Below, piece by piece: positions 12,190 through 23,880 of a DNA stretch of 64,000 nucleotides; position 1 is the first letter of the stretch; each line of letters starts with the position of its first letter. Below the pieces are notes generated by a model. That model ran no database searches. It was not told the origin of the DNA and saw only the letters and a program-made list of their open reading frames with translations. Both the position numbers and the translations under genes were made by a program. The stretch is from Rehmannia glutinosa (Eukaryota > Streptophyta > Magnoliopsida > Lamiales > Orobanchaceae), in contig CM071933.1 of the NCBI GenBank assembly GCA_016081115.2, positions 63,068,660 through 63,132,659 of the forward strand, in the 5' to 3' direction.

Positions 12190-12640
12190 AAAGATCCAGG
12201 AGTTTCACTATCCTTGTGCAATTGAGTGGTGTTTTCTTTAATAAAGCACTTTGTGATTTAGGAGCAAGTATTAACTTGATGCCCTTGTCCATTTCGTGAA
12301 ACTTGGATTGGGAGAGGGAAGCCGTCTCTTTTGTCACTTTACAACTTGCGGATCGATCACTCACTTATCCGAAGGGAATCATCGAGGATGTGCTTGTGAA
12401 AGTCAATAAATTCATATTCCGTGGATTTCTTGGTCTTTGGATATGGAGGAGGAGAGTGATGTCCCTTTGATACTTGGGTGTCCATTCTAGAGTTTGCGGG
12501 AAGGCCTTGATAGATGTCAAAGGGAGAACTCACATTACGAGTTAATGATGAGCATGTTTTATTTTCTATCTATAAGGCAATGAAATTGCATAATGGTGTT
12601 GAGAACTTAATTTCATAGGCGTAGTTAGTCTTCGCATTGA
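12190..12640 (+). pseudogene. Gypsy aspartic protease relic
   Basis: ALCDLGASINLMPLSI is readable around 12246-12293, with the active-site DLGAS at 12254-12268. This is the protease signature of Athila/Tat polyproteins. Following sequence resembles the rest of the fold (QLADRS-like and DVLVKV-like pieces) but shifts frame repeatedly. Confidence 0.8.
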
Positions 12641-12809
12641 TGAGTACGTAGATCATACATTGTCCGAGGATGATTTAGAGTTTGGTTTGACACATTAGTG
12701 TTCGGCGTCAAGTGTAATGCTTGATTTCGATAATCAAGACTTGTATGACTATGTTTACATTTTAGATAATATGCAACAACTATTTAAAAGTAGAGGCGAA
12801 TACATGAAG

Positions 12810-13030
12810 AAAAACGCGTGCGGGAGTCAAGTTTGCGTGTGGCGCACGACCCTGCGTCGGAGCACGCCTGGGCCGTGCTGAGGCCGAAGCAAATGATGAA
12901 AATCCTCGGAAGACGCACGACTCGTGCGCTCGAGCACGACCAGGTTGTGCAGGGCGTCAAGAGAATGATGAAAATCCTCAAGCACGCATACGCCCGGCCC
13001 GTGCGCCCCGAGCATGGATGACCGTGGCGT
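12810..13030 (+). repeat. GC-rich tandem modules inside the Athila pol region
   Basis: A GC-rich insert between protease and RT with about three units of ~70 bp. The unit contains GCGCACGACC/CGAGCACGACC and ends in AATGATGAAAATCCTC, which recurs at about 12892 and 12964. CGCACG and CGTGCG words form short inverted repeats. Similar modules occur at about 8960-9190, 11750-11810, 16050-16245, 20390-20580 and 45606-45765. Confidence 0.7.
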
Positions 13031-13059
13031 GAGTCTGAAACACAAAATTCGAACCCGAG

Positions 13060-14470
13060 AAATCAAGCCATTACCCGAGCATCTCAAATACACATTTCTT
13101 GGAGAAAACAACACGAATCCGATAATCGTATCATCCCTTTTAACCCGGCTCAACTTGATAAATTGTTTAGGGTGTTGAGGAAACATAAGTCTGCGATAGG
13201 TTGTTCTATATCTCGATTTAAAGGGCATAAGCCCATCGATTGTCATGCATAAAATACGAATGGAAGATGTTTACAAACCCGGTCGAACGAGAGACGATTG
13301 AACCCTATAATGCAAGAAGTTGTTAGGAAGGAAGTTTTAAAATGGTTAGATGCTGGCATTGTGTATGCTATTTCTGATAGTTCTTAGGTGAGTCCGGTAC
13401 AAGTGGTACCAAAGAAATGGGGGATGATCAGTAAGGAATGATAATGATGAATTAATTGCGCATTGTAGGATAGTTCTTGGGTGGCGTATATGCATTGATT
13501 ATAGAAAATTAAATGATGCCACTCGTAAAGATCACTTTTCCTCCCTTTATTGATATGATGTTAGATCGCTTGGCGGATTCGATTATTACTATTTTCTCGA
13601 TGGTTATTCGGGTACAACCAGATTATGATTGCTTAGGAAGACCAAGAGAAAAACGACATTTACATGTCCCTATGGTATGTTTGTATTCCACATAATGCCA
13701 TTCGGACTATGTAATGCACCCGCGACTTTTCAAATGATATATGATGGCTATATTTCATGATTTTATTGAGAAAATAATGGAGGTTTTCATGGATGATTTT
13801 TCCGTATTTGGAGACTCTTTTGATCAACTGTCTTGATAATCTTTCTCTAGTTTTGAGAGATGCGAAGAAACTAACCTTGTTTTGAATTGGGAGAAGTGCC
13901 ATTTTATGGCACGTGATGGCATTGTATTAGCCACGAGTTTCTTGCAGGTTTAGAAGTGGACGAGAGCGAAGATTGTAGCAATTGAGAAGCTCCCACCTTC
14001 AACAAATGAGAAGGCAATCGAAGCTTCTTGGGGCACGCTTGGATCGTAGAAGATTCATTCGTGACTTTTCTAAAATCACCAAACCTTTGAGATAGTTATT
14101 AGAAAAATATCTCGCTTTCAATTTTTTGATGATTGTTTGTAGGCATTCGAGATTTTGAAGAAGGCGTTGGTGACAACACCAATTCTAGTAGTTCGGATTG
14201 GAGTCACCTTCGAGCCGGTGTGCGATGTCGATGATTTTGTAGTTGGGGTGGTTCGCTCGGAAAAAGGATAAGTTGTTGAGCCATCTATTATGCAAGCAGG
14301 GAACATTAGATAGTGCCTAGTAGAATTACCACCGAGAAGGAAATTTGGCAATTGTATTTGCATTTGATTAGTTCCGATCTTACTTGATTGGAACCAAGAC
14401 GACTTGATCCACACGAGACCATGCAGTGATCAAATATCTATTCGGCAAGAAGGATGCCAAACCGAGGCGA
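13060..14470 (+). pseudogene. Gypsy reverse transcriptase and RNase H relic
   Basis: In alternating frames the region reads EVVRKEVLKWLDAGIVYAIS (about 13316-13375), SPVQVVPKKWG, CIDYRKLNDATRKDHF (about 13492-13540) and the catalytic box EVFMDDFSVFG, with FMDD at 13786-13797. An RNase H end, HAVIKYLFGKKDAKPRRF, is readable at about 14422-14475. Several frameshifts and internal stops are present. This is the standard RT-RNase H order of Ty3/gypsy elements without a chromodomain. Confidence 0.87.
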
Positions 14471-14559
14471 TTCGGTGGATCCTTTGTTGCGTGAATTCGA
14501 TGTGAAAATCGAGATAGGAAGGGTTGTGAGAATGTGGTAAGCGGATCACTTGTCCAGAC

Positions 14560-15880
14560 CGAGTACAAGAAGGATGAGAAAAAGGTACGGATGTAATCAG
14601 GAGGAGTTCCCCGATGAGCACCTTTTGCTATTACAGGCTAAATTCCATGGTATGCAGATTTTGTGAATTATTTGGTAGCGGGAGTCATGCCTTCGGGATC
14701 TATCCTCTTATCAAAAGAAGAAGTTCCTCCATGACGTCAAGTTCTATATGTGGGGCGACTCCTTGCTCTTTAAGAGGTGTGCGTACATGATCATCGAAGA
14801 TGTGTGCCTCGAAGAGGGGAGGGAGTTCTACAACAAATGTCATTCTTCACCTTCCGGGGACACTTTGGTCCGACACGCACCGCAGCTGGGGGTATTGCAG
14901 AGTGGGTTATCTTGGCCTACTTTGTATAGTGATTGTTATTTGTATGTGCAACAAACGGATGTGATAGGTGCGGCGGATGGGGAACATTTCAGAGAAGCGA
15001 CATGAGATGCCTATGACCAATGTGATGGATGTCGAGCTTTTGATGTGTGGGGATTGACTTCATGGGTCCCTTTCCATCTTCTTCGGGTTATCAATATATT
15101 ACGCGCCGTGGAGTATGTATAAAGAAAAATATATTCACTCGGTTTGGAACCCGAAAGCTTTAATTATGGCGGGGCACACTTTGTGAATAAATTGATGAGC
15201 AAAGTTTGGCTTGAAAAGTATGGGGTTAGGCACAAGGTGGCAATAGCATACCATCGCAAGCAAACGGGCAAGCAGAGGTAGCTAATCGAGAGATTAAGCA
15301 AATCCTAGAAAAGATAAAGTGAGTATAAATCAAAGGATTGGGCTATGAAGTTAGATGATGCGTTATGGGCATATCTGATCGCATTCAATACACCATTGGG
15401 CACATCACCTTATCATCCTGGTATGCGGGAAATCATGTCACTTGCCCATAGAATTAGAGCACAAAGGCATTTTGGGTTGTAAAGAATTTAAATCTTGACT
15501 TCAAACAATGGGTGAAAAAAGAGGCTATTGTATTTGAATTAGATGGAAGAGTTAAAGAGATGAAGCCTACGAGAATTCCCCGAATTTACAAGCAAGACCA
15601 AGAGATGGCATGATAGGATGATTAAGAAGAGAGAGTTTATACCGGGTGAACAAGTTCTCTTGTACAACTCGCGTCTTAAACTCTTTCCTAGAAAACTTCG
15701 TGTCCTGGGGTGGTCGGGACTGGTTTTGTGAATAAGAAAGTGTTAGATCCTCCGGGAATAGTAGAATTGTTGTCTCGGGATGGGGAGACATTCATGGTGA
15801 ATGGCCGGAGGATTAAGCACTACTTTCATAGAGATCAAAAGGAAGAGGTAGCATGCCTCACCTTATGGGAGCCGTGATCG
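14560..15880 (+). pseudogene. Gypsy integrase relic
   Basis: Frame 14748-15005 carries the zinc-finger region (SLLFKRCAYMIIEDVCLEEG, then CHSSPSGD). FMGPFPSSSGYQYI marks the first catalytic Asp at about 15058-15100, GGHFVNKLMSKVWLEKYGV lies near 15170 and DALWAYLIAFNTPLGTSPY near 15355. A basic C-terminal part with RLKLFPRKL-like sequence ends about 15880. Broken in several places. Confidence 0.85.
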
Positions 15881-16049
15881 AGTTATACAGCGCCAAGCTA
15901 TGACGTTAAATTTAGCGCTTGTTGAGGCAACCCAATGGTTTGTTGTATAATTTTTGTTTTTTTCCTTTATTAGATAGGATTTATTTGCTTTTCTGCATAT
16001 ATATATAATAAAAAATTGAAAAACTGAAAAATTCGAAGTTTGGTACTGC

Positions 16050-16245
16050 AAACACGTGACGGGAAGGGCTTGCGCAGCGCTATACGCGCACGGACGCGTG
16101 CGTTCCTCGCAGGCGAAGATTTACTACGATAGAACGACGGGCAGGGCATGCGCCATGCGCAGAGACCGTGCGTGCCTGAAGGCTTTTGACCACCATTTGC
16201 GACATGACGACGGGCAAACCCGTGCGTGCCTCACACCGGAGACAT
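16050..16245 (+). repeat. GC-rich repeated modules downstream of integrase
   Basis: GC-rich block with repeated GACGGGCA...CCGTGCGTGCCT units (two clear copies near 16136-16175 and 16209-16232, a weaker one before them) and GCGCACGGACGCGTGCG at about 16086-16102, an inverted repeat. Composition contrasts strongly with the AT-rich sequence on both sides. Confidence 0.65.
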
Positions 16246-16482
16246 AAATTAAGTCGCGATTGAGGTCCATTTTCACTTTCAAAATTCTCCTACGCCCAAA
16301 GTTGCAAAAAGCTCTCACCCCACCTCATAATTTTCGACTATTTCACTTACTTTTCATCACAAAACTAATCCCCCACACTAACCACGCATGAATTGAGCAC
16401 CCACACTTGCTTTGGGTTGAGATTTTGGTTGAAAAGAGCACCTGGGTTTCAAATTCCCCTTTGCTAATTTACGAGAATTTCG

Positions 16483-16848
16483 GTAAGAACTTCTAGTTTT
16501 TTTCAATTTCTTGTAGATTATGAATTAGGGTTTATAGGTGGTGCATGTTTTGATGAATTTACCATGTTTTACTTGAATTATTCTATGAAGCATATTATCG
16601 AACACTTTGTGGGCTTGTTGAATTGAGATATATGTGGTTGATTTGATGATGAATCCTGCATTAGTTTGAATGTTTAGGGTGTTAGTGGCTATGATTCTAT
16701 GCAATTGCATTGTTATTTGTGCTTTGGAGCTTAATTGTGAGTATATTGTAGTGGAAAAGACATTATGCCTTACATGACTTGTTTTGGCTTGAATTCATCT
16801 TGTTCGGTTATACTTGGCATGTTCGGAATCTCACATTTGTTTTGCTAG
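16483..16848 (+). other. Possible intron before the env-position ORF
   Basis: A plausible donor (CG|GTAAGAAC, GT at 16483) and acceptor (TTTGCTAG, AG at 16847-16848) bracket 366 AT-rich bases just before the ATG at 16865. Athila-group env-like ORFs are thought to use spliced RNAs. This site is a guess from sequence only. Confidence 0.3.
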
Positions 16849-16864
16849 GTACAGACTTGAACTT

Positions 16865-17660
16865 ATGGTTGAACGAAGAAACCAATAGGGTAGGGGGAGA
16901 CGCCCAAAGGGGGACCGCAAGCGGTGGACTGGATAGCCCGCTGGTGTTTACGGGTTGTTCTTGCCGGGCCGATGAATTTAATGAATTGAGCGATAGAATA
17001 AGTTGGTCACCCAACCAATGGCACCGACGCGATATCGCCCGATGACGAGTGTACCCAAACTCTCGGGATACACGGTGATGTGGCAAAATATTTGAACGGG
17101 TTGGGTGGACTTCTTTCATGCAAGGGAGGTGGCCAACATACAAAAACTCGCTCGAATTCCTCACTCAATTGATGTCTACAAACAAGGAGGAAATTTTGAG
17201 CCATTTGAGGACACTTCCGATTAGGGCAAACGAGGCCGGGCGCTTATCTATTGCCCTACTCAACGCCATTTTCGGGTACCATCGACGCCACCTTACAAAA
17301 ACGCAGAGCGCTATAGCCGATATGAATTCTAGCGGTTATTAGTTCGACAGGAGACCGGCCCAATGCTTTACGAGGCGCGCACGGCTAAGTCCTCATCGCT
17401 CCGAAACCTTATTTTTCGGTATATTCAAAAAGGTCACATCTCACTGTCTTCGCCGCACAACAATGTGGGTATGCAAGTTTGGGAGCTATACCCTCTTTTT
17501 GTGGTGTATGCTAACCCGTACTCCCTACAACACGCGGCCCATTTTGTGGAACATCTTGAATATGTGGCCAAAACTTGATGGTATGATTTTGATTGGGGAT
17601 GATCACTCCCATTGCTCGGCATTTTCATGTGGATTTGAGAGGCTTGGAGCCCATTGAAGG
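16865..17660 (+). pseudogene. Athila ORF-1/env-position protein relic
   Basis: The ORF after pol in Athila-group elements, of unsettled function. In changing frames LGIHGDVAKYL (about 17062-17094) is followed by WPTYKNSLEFLTQL (about 17123-17165) and GRLSIALLNAIFGYHRR (about 17238-17288), a pattern I associate with the Arabidopsis retrotransposon ORF-1 domain. The putative start at 16865 (MVERRNQ) lies right after a possible splice acceptor. No clear membrane segments were seen, so calling it envelope would go too far. Confidence 0.55.
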
Positions 17661-18319
17661 TAGTAAGAAGATTAACATGAATTCCCTACGCCAAATGAAA
17701 AATTATAGGTGAAGAAGAGAGGACATGCGACTTTTCCAACAAAGGGTCGGAACCGCTTCCCACTTCCTAACCCGCCACTCACGATCGTGGCTAACATGAA
17801 TGATCAGGCCAATTGGTTGATGAACTCGAGGCGCATTAGGAATTATGGAGGCCATGCTTTGCGCGAAAAAGGCGAAGTGTCGTTGGGTGTCCTGATGAGG
17901 ATAAGTTCGGATTGGAGGCGATGGAGTATGACCGACATGAGAGAGGTTTTGAGCATGGGTTCCGCCAAGAGGGGCCGACATACCGAGAGCTCTCACCAGG
18001 GTGAAGAGCACGGGGGCCAGAGTACCATGATAGATTATTTGCTCTTGAGGAGAGAATGAGGCAAAGCACCGGGATGACTTCCGCAGACACCGTGATGATA
18101 TCCTCGCAGCACCGGATGAGTTTATCTTTCGGGACGGAACAAGATCAAATATACATAGCAGGAATAGAGGGAATCTGGAGATGATGCGGATGATGCATCG
18201 ATACACATGTGCACAACTCCTGTGGCCACTTTCCGCCACCACCCCATGAGCTTGAATGAGTCAGTCCATTCACACTTTTCTTTGAAATTCTATCTTTTCT
18301 TCTATGCGATATAATTCCA

Positions 18320-18340
18320 TTCAAGTTTGGGGGAGAGATA
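18320..18340 (+). other. Internal polypurine-like motif
   Basis: TTCAAGTTTGGGGGAGAGAT lies between the env-position ORF and the 3' LTR. A related motif, AAGTTGGGGGGAAGGG, sits at about 49412-49427 (minus strand) in the other gypsy element, together with TTGAGGACAATG. Such internal motifs are common in plant gypsy elements and may act in second-strand priming. Confidence 0.45.
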
Positions 18341-19116
18341 GTTATTTTGATTTGAAGGTGTGACGAAAAAGAAAAATACTTGTATTCATATAGTTTCATT
18401 CAGAGCATGTAGGTTGCATTGCATTAGACGCTTGTTTTTAGTTTTAGCACGTTTATTGCTTTAGCACGTTTATTGTTTTATAAGGTTTTTTAGGGAGTGA
18501 GTTGACCACTATTGTTATGCTTGTTGTGATCTTGGGAGCATTCTTTAAAACAAATTTGTGTTGTTTTGAATGGGTGTTGAGTGTGAGTTGATCGTGTTGA
18601 GAATAGATGATACTGGAGCATGTGAATATTGAAAACATGGTTTTATGCTTTCAATTACGCAATTGCAAGCCCGTGAGCTTTGAGCCTGCATCGCTTTCAT
18701 ATTATGCGATGCGTGTTTGTTGATTGATTGTGGTCATTCATGTTGATTTGAATTCTAGAACTTGCTCGTATCTCGTCAAAGTCACATGTATGCGATTTAT
18801 GAAAATGATTTAATGCCATATTTGTTAAGCCTTTCAAGCCTTTTTTGCCTACCTAATGACATGGAATTTCCTAGTTAGCCAATTTGAGATCGTTGTCCGA
18901 TTTTTTATAGCCACATTTCAACCTTTACTGATATATATGTTACCCTAAACTTGAGCGTATAGAATTGAGTAAGGGGATTGAATAAGGTTGAATGGGAGGA
19001 TAATTGTGTGCATTTTGGATGTTGGGAATAAAAGAAGAAAGAAAAGGAGGAAAAGAGAGGATATATACTCATAAAAGAGTCGAAAAAAAAATTGATTTTA
19101 TAAGTGAGTTGGCTTT

Positions 19117-19745
19117 CACTACGCTGGAAAATAGTTGGGATAATGATTTTGGGATAGCGCTTTTAGATATGTGTTATTGCAAATTGGCATATATTTTAGA
19201 CAACACTTTTGTAGAAAAGCGTTATCACAATAAACCATATAATAGCGTTTTATTAACAAAGTGTTATATGAAGAAAATCAAGATAGCGCTTTAATTCAAT
19301 AAGTGTTATATATGTTATTGGAATAACGCTTCTGACAACAAGCGTTATCCTAAAGCGTTATCTAAAAAAATCAAGATAGCGCTTAATTAAATAAGTGTTA
19401 TATATGTTATTGGAATAACGCTCGTAGCCAACAACAAGCGTTATCCTAAAAGCGTTATCTAAAAACACCGAAGATAACGCTTAATTAAATAAGTGTTATA
19501 TATGTTCTGGAATAACGCTTCGCACAACAAGCGTTATCCCAAAGCGTTATCTAAAAAATCGAAGATAACGCTTAATTAAATAAGTGCTATATATGTTCTT
19601 GGAATAACGCTTCAGACAAATAAGCGTTATCCAAAGCATTATCTAAAAAATTGAAGATAACGCTTTAATTAAATAAGTGATATATATGTTCTTGGAATAA
19701 CGCTCGGACAACAAGCGTTATCCTAAAACATTATTTTAAAAATAA
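19117..19745 (+). mobile_element. CACTA-like transposon end with subterminal tandem array
   Basis: CACTACGCTGGAAAATAG at 19117 resembles the CACTA terminal inverted repeat of plant En/Spm elements. Behind it lie about five to six tandem units of ~92 bp. Each holds GGAATAACGCTT...AAGCGTTATCC, an inverted repeat, then AAGCGTTATCT and GATAACGCTTAATTAAAT. Subterminal arrays of short direct and inverted motifs are where CACTA transposase binds. No matching opposite end was found, so this is a fragment or an end whose partner is lost. It sits in the 3' region of the Athila-like element. Confidence 0.6.
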
Positions 19746-20103
19746 TTTGTTCCGATCTATTTTATTAAGACAACGTTAAATAGAGATGTGAGACGATTTG
19801 CAAGCATATGGTAATTCTTCAACATTGATATGAGTTGAGCGAAAAACACGCCCCTTATTATTCTTGAGAGGAGAGTATACACTTGATCCGGTGAGAGTCG
19901 TGATTCAAGCATTTGCCATGGTTTTAATTGACTTGTGCTTCGTGTTAGATGTTCGAGGCGTGGTTGATTTATTGCTTGACGTCATGATAAATAGCATGAA
20001 TTTTGATGTGTTGTTCTTGATTTACCTTTCAAAAGACTCCCATTTGCATTTTGTCTAGTTTTATAAAGCGTGACGGGAATGTCAATAGTTTAAATTTGGG
20101 GTT

Positions 20104-21600
20104 TGATTGGTATGAGTTTTGCATGTATTTTGGGCTTAATGTGGTTAGATTAAGTGGATAGGCATGCATTACTTGAGTAAAATGGGCTAGATTCTGTAAA
20201 GTGGAAAAGGTATTACGTTTTGCCTCGTTTTGTAGGATTTGAACGATATTTGAAGCATTTAGTGACAATTCGGGGCATTGAGGTAAAGGACTGCCAATGA
20301 TCAAGCAAATAGATGATGTTTGGAGTTGAATCGAGAAGAAGTCTGACGAACTAGGCAAGAAACGAAAAGAAACGAAGCAAAACCAACCTTGTGGGCGCAC
20401 GAGGCTGTCGTGATGCGTCAATAGCACGGTCCCCAGGCGCCATCACCGAGAGCGAGAACAAAGCCTACAGCCTGACGCGACGGGCTGGTCATGCGTGAAG
20501 CGCGACGCCGATGCATCTACCAGCCGAAGGACTATGTCACGGCCCGACACACGGTGAGTTTGGTTGGTAGCGACGGTAAGGCCTCAGGCGATAAAAACTG
20601 ATGTTTGACGGTTTCTAATCAATATTTGACCTAAACAAGTATAAATAGAGACGAGGCGATCCCAAAGAAAGATACACTGGCCGATTTTTGCCCTAGAAGG
20701 TAGAGAAAAGAGCAACCTTCTACCGGGAGGATTCGAGAGATTGATCGAGGTCGCAACCACACGCTTGAGGATTGAAGATAGATCGAGAGATCATCGACAT
20801 CCCGAAGTTTTCTCGTTCCATAGTATCATTTACTTTCGATTAGTTAGATATGAACATGAATAATTTGTCATGAATTGTTTATTTCTCATGTCCGGCTAAA
20901 CATCTTGTGATTCCCAGTTTGGGATTAAGTTAATGGATACTTTTGTTTGATGTTTAATTGCAATTGAAGTTATTATTTTAAAACCCTATTCGAGTACTTT
21001 GTTTTATTTGGTTTTATCAAAAGGCCTTTGGTTTAACTTGTTTTGATGTATTGATTCATAATTCGAGAGATGAGTTTCAATACTTAGATCTTTGATACTT
21101 GAAATGAATATTTGCAAGATTGAGAAGTCTGTGAATATTTGTGAGGATTTATAATCCTTTGTGCTTTTGGGAGTTGGATATCTTTTTTGTTGAGTAGGAT
21201 GCTAGCATAGATAATTCAATCAATATTTTTACATACATCTCGAGAGAGAAGGTAAAATACTTTCATGATTGTCTTATAGGAAGAATATTAACAAACTTTG
21301 GTTGTGATTAATTTGATAACAAAAAGGGATATTAATCGAAACCATAACCCCTGGAATCCATTCATCTCCTTGATCTTTCAATCAACTCTTACTTTGTCTT
21401 TTTATGATAAATTATTGTCTTAGTTTTACAAAATCAATCACTAAATTTCAATCGTCTAGATAAAAAATAAGACTATTATAATCTCAATATTTAGTACTAT
21501 AATTTATTAGTCTCTGTGGATTCAACCTTGCTAACCATATTCTATAAACTACATCGTACACTTGGGGTGAAGCTAAAAATAAGGCGAACATTGTTGTGGC
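20104..21600 (+). repeat. 3' LTR of Athila-like element
   Basis: 1497-bp repeat of 8848-10174, ending GCGAACA and followed by the TTGTT duplication. It keeps about 170 bp (about 20205-20385) missing from the 5' LTR. Confidence 0.92.
20640..20648 (+). promoter_or_regulatory. TATA box in the 3' LTR
   Basis: TATAAATAG, the counterpart of the TATA box at 9231-9240, again after the GC-rich block. Confidence 0.55.
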
Positions 21601-21605
21601 GACAT

Positions 21606-22885
21606 TTCAATGTATATATGATGTATTTGACTGGAGCAATGATTGTAATAGTATTTTCTCTTGTAGAAGTTTGTAGACGCCAACTTTTCTCGTAGTTATA
21701 TTTATATATACTTTAAGCCTGTAATAACTATATGAATATTCATTTATTCTGGTATTAGAAATGGATTTTGATTATTATATATTTGTGAGTTTGGGCGTGA
21801 TAGGTAAAGATAAAAAAAAAATGGGCTTGTTTTTTGGCGCCCTAGGCTCTGGGTTGCCCCCGACTAGCGCCTAGCGATTTCTACAATGATGGTGCTAAGT
21901 AAATAATAACAAATACTAAATAGGCAAATAATATATACCAAATAAGCAATGAACTTGTGCAAACTACGCAATATAAATACTAAAATAAGCAAGAAAACAC
22001 ATTGCACAACAAATTGAACTAACACTCACTAAATCGATAAGAGAAGGATTTAGTGAAGATTAAATTGATCAGAAAACCCCTCACTATATTTTATTAAAAT
22101 TTGCAGTCACCAATATAACATAAACCGCCCCTAAAATCATGTGAGACTTATCCATTAAAAGAATTATATTACTATACTATCCTTTATCTAATTGTAAAGA
22201 AAATAAAAATATGAAAAAGCGCAGATTAAATCTTGATAGTTAAAAATACAAAAAGAACAGATTGAGAATTGTCTTCACGTACTTATCGCAGGATGTTGAC
22301 TCATTTGATCCGAACCTATATATATATACATATGTATGGGAAAAAAACCATTAGAGACCCCTTTTGTCGGAAGGAGACCTATGACGGCGACACCCCCTAC
22401 ACCGCCCCCTGACTCCATCTATCATATGGAATTTTTGTAATTGAATGATAATTGTGCCATTAAAACCAATGACTATTGTGAATTCTTAGCACAATAATGT
22501 TAGAAATGTCATGGCATATGACTATTTTTCTTTTTTTTTTTCCTTCTAGAAAGCATTTTGCGTTCCATGTGTTTGAACATGCTTTCTTGTCCTCATGATA
22601 GTGGCCTTTGAGCATATGTAGACCTAACTGATTTAACTTTAATAATTTCCCTGATTGAAACAAGGAGACACTACGTGGAAAGCTTGTGAATCAAGGTATA
22701 TAAAATAATAACACAAGATAATATTTCATATATCAACCCATTTATTTAAATCATCGTTTATTACATAATTTATTCTTCACAAGTGTACCTCCCTTTGTCA
22801 TAGACATGTATAAGACTTATATATATAGTTTTGTTTTATATATTTTGGTATTGATATGTTAGGGGTATCATAGAAAATGAAGAAC
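21606..22885. other. AT-rich spacer without recognisable genes
   Basis: No coding region supported. A short GC-rich patch at about 21835-21880 (GGCGCCCTAGGC, CGACTAGCGCCTAGCG) recalls GCGCCTAGG-rich dispersed repeats of plants but was not assigned to a family. Confidence 0.5.
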
Positions 22886-22894
22886 ATCACGAGG

Positions 22895-23880
22895 TATCTT
22901 TTATTTTCCAAGATGACTAGGGTCGACATTGCTTGGAGTCTTTTTATTGAAGATCCTCGCAGCAAGATGATTCACGAGAGACTATTCACAACCACCAAGA
23001 AGAGAACAAAGAAAGGCGAGGGGCACTTTTTCTTCGTAAGTCGATGGGATTATCCATACTTGAGTCTTTTTCAAGCGGATACTTAGTAGCAAGATTATTC
23101 ACAAAAGATCGTTCACAACCACCAAGAAGAGAACAAAGAACAGCGTAGGGAACCTTTTTTCTCCAATATGATTAGCATCATTCAAACTCGAGTCCTTTTC
23201 ATGCTTGATCCTTAGTAGCAAGACGATTTACAAAAAGATCGCTCACAACCACCTAGAAGAGAACAAAGAACGGGCGTATGGTACTTTTTTTTTTTTTTTT
23301 TCCAAGATGACTAAGGTCACCCATGCTTGACTCATTTTCATTTATATCCTTAGAAGCAAAAATTATTCACATAAGATGCTCACAACCACCAAGAAGAGAA
23401 CAAAGAACTGCATATGGTACCTTTTTTTCTCCAAGATGATTAGGATCACCCATGCTTGAGTCCTTTTCATCGAGATCCTTAGTCACAAGATGATTCACGG
23501 AGACTTTCACAACCACCAAGAAGAGAACAAAGAACCGCATAGGGCACTTTTTTTTTCTCCAAGATGGTTGGGATCACCCATGCTTGACTCCTTTTCAAGG
23601 ACATCCTTAGACCAAAGATGATTCTGAAGACTGCTCTTTTCACAACCACCAAGAAGAGAACAAAGAAGCGATGGTACTTTTTTTCTCCAAGATGGTAGGG
23701 GTCATCCATGCTTGAGTCCTTTCCAGCCAGAGATCCTATCTTTGCGAGATGATTCAATCTTGATTCATCAAAGATTGTTCACAACCAACCAGAAGGGAAC
23801 AAAGAACGGCGTAAGTACCTTTTCTTCGTAAGAGAATAGTCCGGGTCATCCATCTTTTCTTTCCGCAAGATAACGAGCTT
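22895..23880. repeat. Tandem array, seven units of ~130 bp
   Basis: The core CACAACCACCAAGAAGAGAA followed by CAAAGAA recurs at 22987, 23114, 23244, 23381, 23508, 23641 and 23780, i.e. spacings of 127-139 bp. Each unit also has a T-run followed by CTCCAAGATG, then GGATCACCCATGCTTGAGTC and CCTTAGTAGCAAGATGATTCAC. Units differ by substitutions and small indels, so the array is old. Short frames on either strand repeat with the units and are not taken as coding. No family assignment. Confidence 0.85.

Larger units (their letters stand above)
8848..21600 (+). mobile_element. Athila/Tat-like Ty3/gypsy retrotransposon, 12.75 kb, decayed
   Basis: LTRs at 8848-10174 and 20104-21600 start TGATTGG and end GCGAACA. 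The sequence TTGTT flanks the element at 8843-8847 and 21601-21605 as target-site duplication. A tRNA-Asp-like primer site follows the 5' LTR. Gag, protease, RT/RNase H and integrase relics run along the plus strand to about 15880, followed by about 4.2 kb with an env-position ORF, typical of Athila-group elements. A purine-rich TTTGGGG at about 20094-20101 precedes the 3' LTR. All coding parts have many frameshifts and stops. A CACTA-like fragment is nested at 19117-19745. Confidence 0.92.

Noticed and set aside
12784..13246. Open frames on both strands in the GC-rich block
   Set aside because: High GC lowers stop frequency. The frames follow the tandem repeat, on both strands, and match no protein.
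16865..17660. Athila envelope glycoprotein
   Set aside because: The readable part matches the ORF-1-type domain better, and no membrane segments were visible.
21835..21880. GCGCCTAGG-rich patch as a distinct element
   Set aside because: Only about 45 bp, with no borders or inverted ends to support an annotation.
22895..23880. CRISPR-like regular repeats
   Set aside because: The spacing is regular, but repeats are long and diverged and the segments between them are also similar to each other. It is a tandem array in a plant genome, not a CRISPR locus.
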